In this document: positions 25,373 to 34,016 of the stretch, piece after piece
Layout: each line of letters opens with the position of its first letter
How positions within the stretch are numbered: the first letter of the stretch is position 1
Assembly (NCBI GenBank): GCA_963674555.1
Contig: OY771429.1
Location: 1,736,001 to 1,800,000, forward strand
Length of the DNA stretch: 64,000 bases
Source of the DNA: JBGMEA01 sp963674555
GTDB lineage: Bacteria; Bacillota; Clostridia; Eubacteriales; Anaerofustaceae
Reading direction: 5' to 3'
Translations under genes and position numbers: made by a program
Notes under the pieces: generated by a model
The model's input: only the letters and a program-made list of their open reading frames with translations
The model's database searches: none
What the model was told of the DNA's origin: nothing

Positions 25373-25410
25373 AAAAGGCTATCCTGTTTTATGTAGGATA
25401 GTCTTTATTT
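25373..25410 (+). terminator. Intrinsic terminator
   Basis: AAAGGCTATCCT (25374-25385) pairs with AGGATAGTCTTT (25395-25406) with one G-T pair, followed by ATTT. Confidence 0.8.
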
Positions 25411-25444
25411 AGATTATTTTTGTTGATTGAAGTATAATATTTTC

Positions 25445-25473
25445 TTGACATTATTCAAAAAGAGGTATAATAT
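25445..25473 (+). promoter_or_regulatory. Promoter of the SPFH operon
   Basis: TTGACA (25445-25450) with TAATAT (25468-25473) at 17 bases, or TATAAT (25466-25471) at 15. The tandem-box operator begins two bases later. Confidence 0.65.
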
Positions 25474-25474
25474 T

Positions 25475-25501
25475 GTTATGATATCAAAATGATATCATAA
25501 C
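25475..25501. promoter_or_regulatory. Tandem TGATATCA operator
   Basis: Perfect 27-bp palindrome: GTTATGATATCA (25475-25486), AAA, TGATATCATAAC (25490-25501). It contains two octamers TGATATCA, each itself palindromic, 11 bp apart centre to centre. This is the architecture bound by ribbon-helix-helix dimers (as in MetJ or Arc), and an RHH gene is second in the operon. Confidence 0.75.
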
Positions 25502-25525
25502 TTGCGTAATCGGAAGGAGAAAGAA

Positions 25526-26521
25526 ATGGCGGAATCAACATCAAATGAAAAACAGATGCAATATGAAGAGATCAATTTAAAACCCATAAGCGGAATGGCA
25601 GTACTTCTTATTGGGATACTCGTAGGAATCGCATCCCTTGTCGGATTTATCTATGGGCTTACTTTAAGCGGAGCTTGGGGCTTAGTGCTTGCATTACTTG
25701 CTCTCCTTTTTGCCGTAGTGATATGTATAAGTATTATTGCAGGTCTAAAGATCATAAAACCGAACGAAGCGATGGTGTTCACTTTATTCGGTAAATATCA
25801 CGGCACGCTAAAAGGCGAAGGGTTTTTCTTTGTGAATCCTTTTGCAGTCACGGTTGAACCCAGTTCTCCGACTGCGACGAGCGCCTCTCTGATAAAATCA
25901 AGCGGTACTTCTTCAAACTTAACGGTTGGAAGAAACAAAAAGATTTCTTTAAAAGCCATGACATTAAATAATGAAAGGCAAAAGATCAATGATGTTTTGG
26001 GTAATCCTATCGTTATCGGAATTGTTGTTATTTGGCGTGTAGTAAATACGGCAAAAGCGGCTTTTAATATCGATAATTATACGGAGTTTTTATCGATCCA
26101 ATGCGACTCATCGTTGCGTAATATCGTGCGTCAATATCCTTATGATATTGCTTGCGAGGATTATGAAAAATCCTTGCGCGGAAGCAGTCAGGAAGTAGCC
26201 GATGTGTTAAAGGATGAGATACAACAGAAAGTTGATATTGCGGGTCTTGAAATTATTGAAGCGCGTATCACGCATTTGTCTTATGCGCCTGAGATCGCTG
26301 CGGCTATGTTGCAAAGACAACAGGCTTCGGCAGTGATCGATGCACGTCAAATGATCGTCGAAGGAGCTGTTGGAATGGTTCAAATGGCGCTCGATAAATT
26401 AACGGAAGGCGATCTGTATATGGATGAAGAACGCAAAGCGGCAATGGTCAGCAATCTTCTTGTCGTATTGTGCGGTAACAAAGATGCGCAACCGGTTGTA
26501 AATACGGGGTCGATATATTAA
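25526..26521 (+). CDS. SPFH/band 7 domain membrane protein
   Basis: 331 residues. Two N-terminal membrane helices (about 22-45 and 50-75) are followed by an SPFH domain (about 78-270) starting IKPNEAMVFTLFGKYHGTLKGEGFFFVNPF in two recognisable parts, and a helical C-terminus with AAMLQRQQASAVIDARQMIVEGAVGMVQMAL. SPFH proteins form membrane-bound oligomeric rings linked to lipid domains and stress. The ATG at 25526 follows GGAAGGAG. It heads a three-gene unit with an RHH regulator and a membrane-anchored protein. Confidence 0.88.
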   Translation: MAESTSNEKQMQYEEINLKPISGMAVLLIGILVGIASLVGFIYGLTLSGAWGLVLALLALLFAVVICISIIAGLKIIKPNEAMVFTLFGKYHGTLKGEGFFFVNPFAVTVEPSSPTATSASLIKSSGTSSNLTVGRNKKISLKAMTLNNERQKINDVLGNPIVIGIVVIWRVVNTAKAAFNIDNYTEFLSIQCDSSLRNIVRQYPYDIACEDYEKSLRGSSQEVADVLKDEIQQKVDIAGLEIIEARITHLSYAPEIAAAMLQRQQASAVIDARQMIVEGAVGMVQMALDKLTEGDLYMDEERKAAMVSNLLVVLCGNKDAQPVVNTGSIY

Positions 26522-26600
26522 TATGTAGTATATGACTATTTTAAAAATTTATCGATAGAGCATTTTGGGGATATCAATAAATGAAGGAGGTAGACGGGGT

Positions 26601-26771
26601 ATGGGCAACGAAAACAAGGACAGAAAACAAGTATTGCTTCGTCTTTCGCCTTCTTTATGGCGGGACCTGGCGTCATGGGCGGAAGATGATTTCCGCTCGA
26701 TAAACGGACAGATAGAATATTTACTTCATGAAGCTGTCAAGCAACGCAAAAAAGGAAAAGATGATCGTTAG
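26601..26771 (+). CDS. Arc-type ribbon-helix-helix DNA-binding protein
   Basis: 56 residues from the ATG that follows AAGGAGG; the upstream in-frame TTG is rejected. KQVLLRLSPSLWRDLASWAEDDFRS gives the antiparallel strand (QVLLRL) and first helix, and SINGQIEYLLHEAV the second helix, the complete RHH fold. Such proteins bind as dimers of dimers to tandem boxes. The tandem TGATATCA boxes before the SPFH gene are the likely target, so it probably autorepresses the operon. This SPFH-RHH pairing is a known gene neighbourhood in Firmicutes. Confidence 0.85.
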   Translation: MGNENKDRKQVLLRLSPSLWRDLASWAEDDFRSINGQIEYLLHEAVKQRKKGKDDR

Positions 26772-26807
26772 AGGATCGTAACGTTTTATGAAGGTGGGGG
26801 ACGAGTA

Positions 26808-27728
26808 ATGAAAACATTTGTCAAATATATGAAGATTGCATTTTCGATTTTTATTGTTTTTTTACTGGGAGCGATTGCGTATTTCGTTGTGATAAATCAA
26901 GAAGGACTTGACCGAACGTATTTTTCATGGTTGGAAAAAGATGTGCAAAAGTCCGATTCGTATCAATACGGCTTCCATATCATGACTGTTGAGAAAGAGA
27001 CCGGAGATCTGCGTATTATGGATAAAGGCATGATCACTGTCTTTAGGGATCAACAAATGGCGAAGATCGTGGTGGAAAAAAGTGAATACAAATATTTTGA
27101 ATCGAATACTGTATATTGGGGAGAGGAATCGACATATTCCGGTAGGACAGTGTATTATATCGAGATCATTGATGATGTTGTTTATCTGTATATCCCGGAT
27201 TGGACCAATACGATCTATTCCGTCGAAACATACGATCAATTCGGTTTAGCTGAGGCGGTCAGTGAACTGTTATTTTCATATGATGTTGATTTTTTAGTAG
27301 GTGAGTTTATTGATTTGAACTTTCGGCAAGGCAGGCCACATACTACTCCTAATGTCCAAACGACCCGTATGATTGATGCTTCCGCTTTGTATGAACCGTT
27401 TCAGATTATTCGGGGAGACAGTGAAAATGTTGGTACTTTGGATGTGAGCTTTGACCGTTTCAGTGTCAGCACGCAAGGTAGTGGGGCAGTATACTCAATT
27501 GGGGAAGGTGAAGAAATTGAGCGTATTTTTAAATCGTTTTATCTGTTGAACAGTTTTACGATCACTTTGGACGATACACAAGATCTGTATGCGTATGCGT
27601 ATGAGACATTGACAGGGCAAGTATACGATAACGGTTTGGACGGTGTAGATTGCGAACAAATGATGGTTATCAATTTTTATAGTGATCGTCACGACGCAGA
27701 ACCTTTTAATTTGCCAAATATAAAATAA
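26808..27728 (+). CDS. Membrane-anchored extracytoplasmic protein, third gene of the SPFH operon
   Basis: 306 residues, not recognised. One N-terminal transmembrane segment (about 8-29) and a large extracytoplasmic domain of mainly beta character, rich in Tyr, Asp and Glu. No catalytic motif or cysteine pair is apparent. GGTGGGGGACGAG ribosome binding region before ATG. Starting 36 bases after the RHH gene, it is likely in the same transcript and may be a substrate or partner of the SPFH ring. Confidence 0.6.
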   Translation: MKTFVKYMKIAFSIFIVFLLGAIAYFVVINQEGLDRTYFSWLEKDVQKSDSYQYGFHIMTVEKETGDLRIMDKGMITVFRDQQMAKIVVEKSEYKYFESNTVYWGEESTYSGRTVYYIEIIDDVVYLYIPDWTNTIYSVETYDQFGLAEAVSELLFSYDVDFLVGEFIDLNFRQGRPHTTPNVQTTRMIDASALYEPFQIIRGDSENVGTLDVSFDRFSVSTQGSGAVYSIGEGEEIERIFKSFYLLNSFTITLDDTQDLYAYAYETLTGQVYDNGLDGVDCEQMMVINFYSDRHDAEPFNLPNIK

Positions 27729-27822
27729 ACAAATTTATTTATAACTTTAGGGAGTGATCCCAAACGGATCAAGGGAACCGTTCACAAAACAAAATATCGG
27801 ATGGTTCGGAAAGGGGACAATT

Positions 27823-29208
27823 ATGAATAAACTACCTGAATCCAAAGTTCTTCAATTCGCCGTTTTTGGTGCTGCGTTGGCATTAGTTACGACAGTTCCG
27901 GTTAATACGGCGATATTTTTTTTCGTCAATGATCTTGCGGTCAGTATGGCTGTCACCGGAATGATGTTATCTGTTACGGGGGTACTCGAAGTACTCTTTA
28001 AACTATCTTCAGGTATCCTCATTCAAAAGGCAAATATGAAATGGGGGAAATACCGTTCTTGGATCGTTATCTTGCGTTGGAGCATTGCGATCGGTTCGAT
28101 CGTCTTGTTTTTAAATACCCAATCCATGCCGGTATGGGTCAGTGTCACTGTATTTTCAATAGGATATTTGGCTTTGTATGCCTCACTGGCATTTGCCCAA
28201 ACCGCGCATTATATGCTTATTACGAAAATGGCAATGAACAATATCAATGATCGGTTTAGACTGGCTGTTCGCAATACGCAATTAGCAATTTTTGTGCCAA
28301 TTATAATCTCATTTGTGACTTTACCTTTGGTCCAGATTTTACCGTATGCCAACCCGTATTACCAGCCTATGGCACAAATGAATATCTTGTATGCAGTGTT
28401 GTTCTTATTGGGAGCATTCGTCTTGCTCAAAGGATCGAAAGCGTACGATATTCCGTATACCGATGAACAGATTGCTCAGATACCGAAATCAACTTTCATA
28501 GATATTTTAAAATCAGTGTTTATGAACAGATCACTGATATCTGTTTTGCTTTCAAACACATTGCTATCGATCGCGCTCGGTGCGGTAGCTTCTTTGACAG
28601 CTTATTACTTTATTGCTCTGAAAGGTCGCACGGATATGTTGGAATTTTCGCTCATATTTGCAGCGATAGGAGGGTACATAGCCGTTTTGTTTTTGCCTCG
28701 CATCGGAATAAAGATCGGCAAAAAGAAAGCAATGGTGTTGGGCCTTAGCGTATACGGCTTTTCAACGCTCGGAATTTTCTTTTTTGCTGACTGCTCCATG
28801 ATCGCATTTATCGCTTTATCAACTTTAAATGCAGTTGCATTATTTCTTTTCAGAGGATTCAATATATTGTATTTTTTGGATTGCGGTGAATATGATCTTT
28901 GGAAGACGGGTAAAGATAATCGTGCTGTGATCGTATCATTAAACAGTTTTCCGCCTAAGATCGGGATCGGTATAGGCGCTTCGTTGGTCGCGTTGATACC
29001 GCGTTCCATCTCGAATTATACTGAGATGGTCGCAAGTACTTCAGCAACGTGGAGTTTTATGTTCTTATTTGCGGGCATTCCGGCTATCTGCGCTTTTCTT
29101 GCAGCGATCATTATGCATATCGGTTATCAAATCACTGATCAAGATGCCGACAAATACATCAAAGAAAATGCGGAACGAACTATAACGTTATTTGAAACCG
29201 CGGAGTAA
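27823..29208 (+). CDS. GPH-family sugar:cation symporter (MelB-like)
   Basis: 461 residues from the ATG that follows AAGGGG. Twelve hydrophobic segments; the N-terminal FFFVNDLAVSMAVTGMMLSVTGVLEVLFK and the KWGKYRSWIVILRW loop (KxGKYRxW motif) are diagnostic for the glycoside-pentoside-hexuronide symporters, as is CGEYDLWKTGKDNRAVIVS in the second half (Asn/Asp cation loop). It probably takes up a sugar or glycoside with Na+ or H+. No glycosidase adjoins it. Confidence 0.85.
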   Translation: MNKLPESKVLQFAVFGAALALVTTVPVNTAIFFFVNDLAVSMAVTGMMLSVTGVLEVLFKLSSGILIQKANMKWGKYRSWIVILRWSIAIGSIVLFLNTQSMPVWVSVTVFSIGYLALYASLAFAQTAHYMLITKMAMNNINDRFRLAVRNTQLAIFVPIIISFVTLPLVQILPYANPYYQPMAQMNILYAVLFLLGAFVLLKGSKAYDIPYTDEQIAQIPKSTFIDILKSVFMNRSLISVLLSNTLLSIALGAVASLTAYYFIALKGRTDMLEFSLIFAAIGGYIAVLFLPRIGIKIGKKKAMVLGLSVYGFSTLGIFFFADCSMIAFIALSTLNAVALFLFRGFNILYFLDCGEYDLWKTGKDNRAVIVSLNSFPPKIGIGIGASLVALIPRSISNYTEMVASTSATWSFMFLFAGIPAICAFLAAIIMHIGYQITDQDADKYIKENAERTITLFETAE

Positions 29209-29237
29209 ATCATTTCAAATTGATATATTTTCAAATG

Positions 29238-29266
29238 AAGCAGTTCATAAAAGAGCTGCTTTTTTG
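29238..29266 (+). terminator. Intrinsic terminator
   Basis: AGCAGTTC (29239-29246) pairs with GAGCTGCT (29253-29260) around ATAAAA, with one G-T pair, then a T-run. Confidence 0.8.
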
Positions 29267-29356
29267 TGATTTAATACTATTCCTATTGCAGCAGAATATA
29301 TGTGCTATAATGATTTATAGATATAGATGATTTTTTATGCTTGGGGGTTTGGCATT

Positions 29357-30700
29357 ATGACAACGGGTAGAAACAACAATAAGACTTTGGGTCTTCCCGA
29401 ACTGGTCGCGATCGCGCTCGGTGGCATGGTCGGTGGCGGCATCTTTACCGTGCTCGGCGTTTCGGTTGCGATGATTGGTGACGTAACACCGATAGCGATC
29501 TTTCTCGGAGGGATCATGGCCATGCTCGCGGCTTACTCTTATGTCAAGCTTGGCCGGTATTACAAAGACGAAGGGGCGACGTTTTCATTCGTAAAAAAGA
29601 CATATCCCGACTCTCATTTTGCACCGTCCGTGATCGGGTGGCTTGTGGTCTTCGGTTATATCAGCACTCTCGCTTTATACGCTTATACGTTTTCGTCTTA
29701 TGCGATCAGCGGATTTGCCTTCTCGCAAAACATTTGGATCAGAAAAGGCGTCGCTTTGGCGATCATAGCTGTTTTTACCGGCATCAATGTTTGGAGCGTA
29801 AACGGTATGGGTAAGATCGAGGATATAATGGTTTATACGAAGTTATTGATCTTAGTCGCGATCTCCGGCATGTTGATCCGTTTTGGCGTACCGAATTTTT
29901 CGACATTCATGCAGACTGTATCCAACGATATTTCATCGACAAAATTCATAAGTGTTTTGATCGTATCATCGATCACGTTCGTCGCATACGAAGGTTTCCA
30001 ATTGGTGATCAATGCGGTCAATGAAATGCGAGATCCGGATAAAAATATATCGCGTGCTATTTATACCGCAGTCGTATTGGCGATCTTGCTTTATCTTATC
30101 ATTTCTCTCGGAGCAGTCATGGCGATCCCCGCAAAGGATATCATTCAAAACAAAGAATATGCGCTTGCTTCGGGTGCAAAAGCGATCATGGGTAACCTCG
30201 GAGCGAATCTCGTGATCATCGGCGCGCTGTTGGCAACGGCAAGCGCGATCAGCGGAACAGTCTTCGGCTCATCCCGACAAATGGCTGCAATCGCTGAAAA
30301 TGGCTATTTACCGCAGAGATTATCAAAACGGAAAAACAATATCCCAATCAACGCAGTCATCGTTATGGCATCAGTTGCAAGTTTGTTGATCCTTATCGGC
30401 GGGCTGGAATTGATCTTGGAATTCGGCAGTATCACATTCCTTTTGGTATCTATGCTGATGGCGGTTGCGAACTTTAAGATCAGAAAGAAAACAAAGTCTT
30501 CGGCTTTCTTTACGCTGCTTGCGATCTTCGTTTTATCTCTGGGCGGGGTTTTGATCTTATATTATGAATTTACAACGCAATTGCATCAGATGTTGTTTAT
30601 CATCGCATTATACGTTTTATTGACGATCGGCGCCTATTTGTACGCAAAAAAGAGAGATCGTTCTCTCAAGCAAATAAAAAAATCCGAATCAGAGCATTAA
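29357..30700 (+). CDS. APC-superfamily amino acid permease
   Basis: 447 residues, twelve predicted helices. GLPELVAIALGGMVGGGIFTVLG (residues about 11-33) is the helix 1 motif of amino acid/polyamine/organocation permeases with the GGGIF substrate loop; the helix 6 region reads VAYEGFQLVINAVNEMRDPDKNI. It resembles the YhdG/cationic amino acid transporter branch. The ATG at 29357 is taken after GGGGGTTTGG. A GNAT gene follows 16 bases later. Confidence 0.87.
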   Translation: MTTGRNNNKTLGLPELVAIALGGMVGGGIFTVLGVSVAMIGDVTPIAIFLGGIMAMLAAYSYVKLGRYYKDEGATFSFVKKTYPDSHFAPSVIGWLVVFGYISTLALYAYTFSSYAISGFAFSQNIWIRKGVALAIIAVFTGINVWSVNGMGKIEDIMVYTKLLILVAISGMLIRFGVPNFSTFMQTVSNDISSTKFISVLIVSSITFVAYEGFQLVINAVNEMRDPDKNISRAIYTAVVLAILLYLIISLGAVMAIPAKDIIQNKEYALASGAKAIMGNLGANLVIIGALLATASAISGTVFGSSRQMAAIAENGYLPQRLSKRKNNIPINAVIVMASVASLLILIGGLELILEFGSITFLLVSMLMAVANFKIRKKTKSSAFFTLLAIFVLSLGGVLILYYEFTTQLHQMLFIIALYVLLTIGAYLYAKKRDRSLKQIKKSESEH

Positions 30701-30716
30701 GGAGAAGAGAAAGGAC

Positions 30717-31199
30717 ATGTTGTTCACACAAGCAAAATTATCGGATTTACCGTTTATGCAAAAAATGTTGTATGAAGCAGTCTTTTGGCGCGGGAGTAAT
30801 GAGACGCCGACGTTTGAAGATGCAATGGTATTACCTTATGTAGCCAATGTGCTTGAAGATTGGGGAGAACGCACGGGTGATACAGCGATCATAGCAGCAT
30901 CTGACGGAAAACTCATCGGCGCTGCTTGGTACAGATATTGGACCGAAGAAAATAATACGCGTGGATACTACGATGAGACGGTACCCGTGCTTGTGCTCGC
31001 GGTGGATGATACTTACCGCAGGCAAGGTATAGGCGCGCGACTGATCGCGCATTTGATCGAGCGCGCGAAAAAAGACGGTATCAAACAAATCAGTCTGTGC
31101 GTATCGAAAGATAATCATGCGTATCATTTATATACCAAAACAGGTTTTCGCGAACATATCGATATCGGAGATTCCTTGATCATGGTACGCGATCTGTAA
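30717..31199 (+). CDS. GNAT family N-acetyltransferase
   Basis: 160 residues. The acetyl-CoA loop YRRQGIGARLIAHLIERAKKD (about 100-120; R-R-Q-G-I-G-A) is a full consensus, followed by ISLCVSKDNHAYHLYTKTGF. N-terminal AKLSDLPFMQKMLYEAVFWR is typical of small GNATs. It probably shares a transcript with the amino acid permease before it. Substrate unknown. Confidence 0.88.
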   Translation: MLFTQAKLSDLPFMQKMLYEAVFWRGSNETPTFEDAMVLPYVANVLEDWGERTGDTAIIAASDGKLIGAAWYRYWTEENNTRGYYDETVPVLVLAVDDTYRRQGIGARLIAHLIERAKKDGIKQISLCVSKDNHAYHLYTKTGFREHIDIGDSLIMVRDL

Positions 31200-31211
31200 G
31201 AAAATAAAAAC

Positions 31212-31240
31212 AAAAAAAGACACAAAATGTGTCTTTTTTT
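31212..31240. terminator. Bidirectional intrinsic terminator
   Basis: GACACA (31219-31224), AAA loop, TGTGTC (31228-31233), with A-run and T-run on both sides. It separates the GNAT gene from the convergent radical SAM gene. Confidence 0.85.
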
Positions 31241-31242
31241 GA

Positions 31243-32256
31243 TTACATCTCATCCAATAGGATTTCGGCATAAGCATCCAAATCTTGCGGCATACCTTGT
31301 TTCAATTCTCCGCAGTCGCAGCAAAACGGCCGCCATTTGCGCTTACCTTGTAAAAAGTTTTGTTGTGTGTTCCACAGCGAGATACTATCCCAAACTTTTT
31401 TCGGTGATCTATACAAACCGAACTCAAGTCCTAAATGCAGGCAATGTTTCCAATCGAATTTGCATAAACTGTACGATCCGTCAGAGTTGATCGCCATTTC
31501 GTAAAAAATATACGGACACACGAGCACTTCATTTTCCCGTGAAGCGTTACCCAAAATATCAGCCTCTTCATCGATCTCTACTTTTTCTTGCTTGAAAGTC
31601 GGCCAATAGTCGATCGCGTGTTCAACGAAGATACCGTCTGTGATATCTCCGAACGTATCGTAAAAAGCTTGCAATTGTTCAGCATTTAAAATATCGCCGT
31701 TGATCTTAATGTTCATTTCGCATTGTCTTCGGTGTTCGTAGAAAAAAGCGATGTTTTCGACAAACTTTTCGAAATCTATTTTATATCGTGAGAAGTCAGC
31801 GTATTGTTCTGCGTTCATACCTTCGACCGATATATTGATTCGATCTAACCCGGCGTCAATGATCTTTAGGCTCAATTCCGGTGTCAAAAGGGATGCGTTG
31901 GTCGTTGTATCGACGCGTTCGCAACATCCCGACTCTTTTGCGTAACGTACCATATCGGTGAAATGCGGATTCAAAAGCGGTTCTCCGTCTTTATATAAAC
32001 GTATGACTTTTACTTTATCTTCAAATTGGCAAATACCGTCGATAATATTTTTATAGACTTCAAAGTTCATAACGCCGTGTCCGTGATTCGGTGTTGCGTT
32101 CATCGTATCGGAGCAACCGGTAGGGCAAAATTTGCACCTGAAATTACACGTATCACACGGGTCTATATGGATGATATACGGCGTCCTTAAAGGTATGGCG
32201 TTTTTTAATTCTTCGCTTTTGATCAGATCGATCCTCGGCTTGATCCGTGCTTTCAT
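31243..32256 (-). CDS. Radical SAM / SPASM domain protein
   Basis: 337 residues. The radical SAM cluster motif is CNFRCKFC (about 37-44, C-x3-C-x2-C), preceded by IDPCDTC; the GGEP-equivalent reads YKDGEPLLNP (about 88-97), and TTNASLL and SVEGMN are the SAM ribose/methionine regions. The C-terminal part has Cys-rich SPASM-like sites (CPYIF, CKFDWKHC, CCDCG) for auxiliary clusters. SPASM proteins modify peptides or enzymes, but no precursor-like small gene is seen nearby. It stands alone. Confidence 0.85.
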   Translation of the reverse strand: MKARIKPRIDLIKSEELKNAIPLRTPYIIHIDPCDTCNFRCKFCPTGCSDTMNATPNHGHGVMNFEVYKNIIDGICQFEDKVKVIRLYKDGEPLLNPHFTDMVRYAKESGCCERVDTTTNASLLTPELSLKIIDAGLDRINISVEGMNAEQYADFSRYKIDFEKFVENIAFFYEHRRQCEMNIKINGDILNAEQLQAFYDTFGDITDGIFVEHAIDYWPTFKQEKVEIDEEADILGNASRENEVLVCPYIFYEMAINSDGSYSLCKFDWKHCLHLGLEFGLYRSPKKVWDSISLWNTQQNFLQGKRKWRPFCCDCGELKQGMPQDLDAYAEILLDEM

Positions 32257-32358
32257 ACGACAGCTCCTTTCAGATATTCTAACATCATATACTATTCTTT
32301 AAAAATATGCAAAAGTTTAATATAATTAAAAAAAAGTTTAATAAAATTAATATTTATA

Positions 32359-32387
32359 TTGACTACAAAGTAAATAATATGTATAAT
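32359..32387 (+). promoter_or_regulatory. Promoter of the DUF2089-ABC operon
   Basis: TTGACT (32359-32364), 17-base spacer, TATAAT (32382-32387), in an AT-rich intergenic region. Confidence 0.75.
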
Positions 32388-32410
32388 GGCATCAATTGGG
32401 AGGTAAGGCT

Positions 32411-32707
32411 ATGGCTTATGAATCCACTTGGTTGTCGGAACTCGATACCGAAGATATCAACTTTATTAAAAAATTTATTTTGGCGTCCGGATCTTTAAAA
32501 GAGATCGCGAAGATATACGACGTTTCCTATCCGACGGTGCGTTTGCGCTTGGATAGACTTATTCAGAAGATCGAACTTGCCGATAAAGCAAGCGACGACG
32601 CATTCATCAATCTGATCAAGAAATTGACGATCGATGAAAAAGTCGAACTCGATGTTGCGAAGACACTCATCGATGCTTATAAATCAAATAAGGAGGTGTC
32701 GGAATGA
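32411..32707 (+). CDS. DUF2089-type helix-turn-helix regulator
   Basis: 98 residues. LDTEDINFIKKFILASGSLKEIA followed by YDVSYPTVRLRLDRLIQKIE is a sigma-factor-region-4-like helix-turn-helix, diagnostic of DUF2089 proteins; the C-terminal third is a helical tail. The zinc-ribbon part found in longer DUF2089 members is absent. The ATG follows GAGGTAAGG. First gene of a four-gene unit with a small membrane protein and an ABC transporter, and so the likely controller of it. Four-base overlap with the next gene. Confidence 0.8.
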   Translation: MAYESTWLSELDTEDINFIKKFILASGSLKEIAKIYDVSYPTVRLRLDRLIQKIELADKASDDAFINLIKKLTIDEKVELDVAKTLIDAYKSNKEVSE

Positions 32708-33069
32708 TCACACCGATCATCGTACTGGTTCTAGTTTTAGTTAGTTTTGCTTTGGAAGCTGTATTGTCGAACAAGAAAGATAAAAAGCTCGGGCTTATCA
32801 TCCCGATCGTGACGTTTATAGCTACGAGCATATTTTTGATCATGAATCTGGCGGACGGATTCTCATCTGTTGAGGGGTATGGTTTGTTTTTAACAGAGTA
32901 CGGCAGCAGAGGCTTGTTTGCGTTTATTTTTAGAGTGGGATTTTTATATTCTCCTGTTGCAGTGCAGTTGGCAATATATTTTGTTTTTAGACATCGCTAT
33001 AAAAAACAAAACGATCTTTTAAAAAACAACAAAGAGTTAAAAAAAATGATCGTGGATGATTTGGATTAG
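32704..33069 (+). CDS. Small membrane protein of the DUF2089-ABC operon
   Basis: 121 residues with three hydrophobic segments (about 2-20, 27-47 and 72-97), and a charged C-terminal tail (HRYKKQNDLLKNNKELKKM). Overlaps the DUF2089 gene by ATGA. Proteins of this kind next to DUF2089 regulators are common in Firmicutes and could act as membrane anti-regulators, but no function is established. Not assigned to a family with confidence. Confidence 0.6.
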   Translation: MITPIIVLVLVLVSFALEAVLSNKKDKKLGLIIPIVTFIATSIFLIMNLADGFSSVEGYGLFLTEYGSRGLFAFIFRVGFLYSPVAVQLAIYFVFRHRYKKQNDLLKNNKELKKMIVDDLD

Positions 33070-33094
33070 TACAATTCATATGTGGGGGTTTACA

Positions 33095-34015
33095 ATGGAA
33101 TATGCAATAGAATTAAATCAAGTTGATAAACGTTATAAAAAAGTTGTCGCTTTGGATAATCTCACAATGCAAGTACCGAGCGGTAAAGTATACGGTTTTC
33201 TCGGCCGAAACGGCGCAGGGAAAACGACAACGATCCGCATCATTACGGGACTGATTAAAGCAAACGCGGGATGTGTGAAGGTGATGGGGGAAGATGCGAA
33301 GGATAATCGATCAGCGGTTTCCGCGAATATCGGAGCGATCGTAGAGAGTCCCGCATTTTATCGAAATTTAACAGGTCTGCAGAACCTGAAAATAACCGCG
33401 GATCTTTACGGTATTGCTGAAGATCGAATCGAAGAAGTGCTGAAAATCGTTGATATGTCAGAGTACGCAAAACGAAAAGTGAAGACATATTCTACAGGCA
33501 TGCGTCAACGTTTGGGTATCGCGAATGCGCTGATCCATTCACCAAAGATCTTGATCCTTGATGAACCGACAAACGGACTCGACCCGAACGGGGTAAAAGA
33601 TCTAAGAAGATTGATCAAAAATTTATCGCATGATCTCGGTATTACGATCTTGGTTTCCAGCCATGTATTAAGTGAGATCGAACAGATCGCCGATCATGTC
33701 GGAATCCTAAACAATGGGAAATTAGTCGACCAGTTCAGTATGCAGGATCTTGACCTTGAGGAGCAAAGTTATCTTTTGCTTGAAGTCGATCAAAAGTCCC
33801 GGGCGGAATCTTTGTTACAGAGCAATAATATCTCTTTTGATTCGGATAAGGAGCAAATCAGAGTTTATTGCGCGAAAGAACAAAATCCGGATATCAATAC
33901 TTTGATGTCAATAAATCATATCGTTGTCAGTAATATGAATTCCGTTAAAAACAGTTTGGAAGACAGATTTTTTTCCGCTGTCGGTGCAAACGACCAAGAA
34001 GTGAAAGGAGCATGA
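33095..34015 (+). CDS. ABC transporter ATP-binding protein (bacitracin/lantibiotic-type)
   Basis: 306 residues. Walker A GRNGAGKTTT (about 37-46), YSTGMRQRLGIANALIHSPKIL (signature STGMR plus Walker B start), LDEPTNGLDPNG and the H-loop VSSHVLSE follow in order. The STGMRQRL signature is typical of BcrA/NukF-type exporters for peptide antibiotics and immunity. ATG at 33095 follows GGGGG. The permease gene starts one base after its stop. Confidence 0.9.
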   Translation: MEYAIELNQVDKRYKKVVALDNLTMQVPSGKVYGFLGRNGAGKTTTIRIITGLIKANAGCVKVMGEDAKDNRSAVSANIGAIVESPAFYRNLTGLQNLKITADLYGIAEDRIEEVLKIVDMSEYAKRKVKTYSTGMRQRLGIANALIHSPKILILDEPTNGLDPNGVKDLRRLIKNLSHDLGITILVSSHVLSEIEQIADHVGILNNGKLVDQFSMQDLDLEEQSYLLLEVDQKSRAESLLQSNNISFDSDKEQIRVYCAKEQNPDINTLMSINHIVVSNMNSVKNSLEDRFFSAVGANDQEVKGA

Positions 34016-34016
34016 C

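Noticed and set aside
31243..32256. RiPP biosynthetic cluster around the radical SAM/SPASM gene
   Set aside because: No precursor-like small gene, protease or dedicated exporter adjoins it; the neighbouring transporters belong to other units.
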